Shown here: in pieces, positions 6,984 through 7,078 of the stretch
Position numbering within the stretch: the stretch's first letter is position 1
How the letters are laid out: the number at the start of each line of letters is the position of its first letter
Origin: JAICQQ01 sp965651135
Lineage (GTDB): Bacteria; Myxococcota_A; Polyangia; Polyangiales; Polyangiaceae
Direction of reading: 5' to 3'
DNA: 7,078 bases
NCBI GenBank assembly: GCA_965651135.1
Contig: CBFGRJ010000388.1
Coordinates: forward strand, 1 to 7,078
Notes under the pieces: model-generated
Database searches by the model: none
Told to the model about the DNA's origin: nothing
What the model saw: only the letters and a program-made list of their open reading frames with translations
Position numbers and translations under genes: made by a program

Positions 6984-7078
6984 CTAGCGCCTCCACGGCA
7001 TCACGCGCGCCCGGTTCACAGCCGCCTGCTTCTCGTGGTCGAGGTCGCGGATGAGGCGGACGAGCTCGCGGAGGCTCT
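6984..7078 (-). CDS. C-terminal end of an unidentified upstream gene (partial)
   Basis: Reading leftward from the window edge, one frame gives 30 codons and then TAG (6986-6984). The peptide begins SLRELVRLIRDLDHEKQAAV and ends NRARVMPWRR. Twenty-nine of the 30 codons end in G or C, which is the coding signature of this genome and unlike the other frames here. The peptide is helical and charged (alternating Leu/Arg/Glu/Asp), as expected of a coiled-coil or amphipathic C-terminus. It runs in the same direction as the kinase, with a 209-base gap containing a promoter, so it is probably the preceding but separate transcription unit. Its family cannot be named from this fragment. Confidence 0.55.
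   Translation of the reverse strand, partial: SLRELVRLIRDLDHEKQAAVNRARVMPWRR

Noticed and set aside
6775..6996. 74-residue N-terminal extension of the hybrid kinase
   Set aside because: It has Cys/Trp/Pro-rich, non-biased codons, crosses the promoter-like AT-rich island and overlaps the tail of the upstream gene. CheB begins well after the ATG at 6774.
6560..7054. Plus-strand open frame of 164 codons at the right edge
   Set aside because: It is antisense to the kinase N-terminus and runs through the promoter region, with a low-complexity product and no family resemblance.

Overview
The window is GC-rich with strongly G/C-biased third codon positions. It carries three complete genes, or nearly complete in the case of the first, plus the tail of a fourth. 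A Gram-negative bacterium is likely, and Myxococcota (Polyangiales-like) or a similar GC-rich proteobacterial lineage is the best guess. That guess rests on base composition, the QxxHH-type fatty acid desaturase and the giant CheB/CheR hybrid kinase. No rRNA, tRNA, mobile element, CRISPR array or phage gene is visible.

Layout, left to right. (1) Bases 1-79 are a leader with no recognisable gene. The desaturase reading frame stays open through it to the window edge. (2) Bases 80-1225, plus strand, encode a membrane fatty acid desaturase with three intact histidine boxes. (3) Bases 1182-2531, minus strand, encode an NhaA-type Na+/H+ antiporter. Its last 44 bases overlap the 3' end of the desaturase tail to tail. 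(4) Bases 2515-6774, minus strand, encode a soluble protein of about 1419 residues. Its domain order is CheB methylesterase, CheR methyltransferase, PAS-like, heptad-repeat coiled coil, PAS, PAS, HisKA, HATPase_c, receiver. (5) Bases 6775-6983 are an intergenic region with a sigma70-like promoter embedded in nested inverted repeats. (6) Bases 6984-7078, minus strand, are the C-terminal 30 codons of an unidentified gene that continues beyond the window.

The hybrid kinase and nhaA form an overlapping two-gene unit. The nhaA start lies inside the last codons of the kinase, and no promoter was recognised between them. They are therefore probably co-transcribed and translationally coupled from the promoter near 6860-6892. 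The working inference is that a cytoplasmic sensor (PAS input, phosphorelay output, possibly CheB/CheR-type protein methylation) is made together with a sodium/proton antiporter, linking sensing of an internal cue to ion and pH homeostasis. The desaturase is convergent and separately transcribed. Membrane-lipid adjustment could belong to the same stress theme, but only proximity supports that.

The least ordinary features are the kinase-nhaA coupling, the operator-like nested inverted repeats over the kinase promoter, the 44-base convergent overlap, and the small upstream gene tail.
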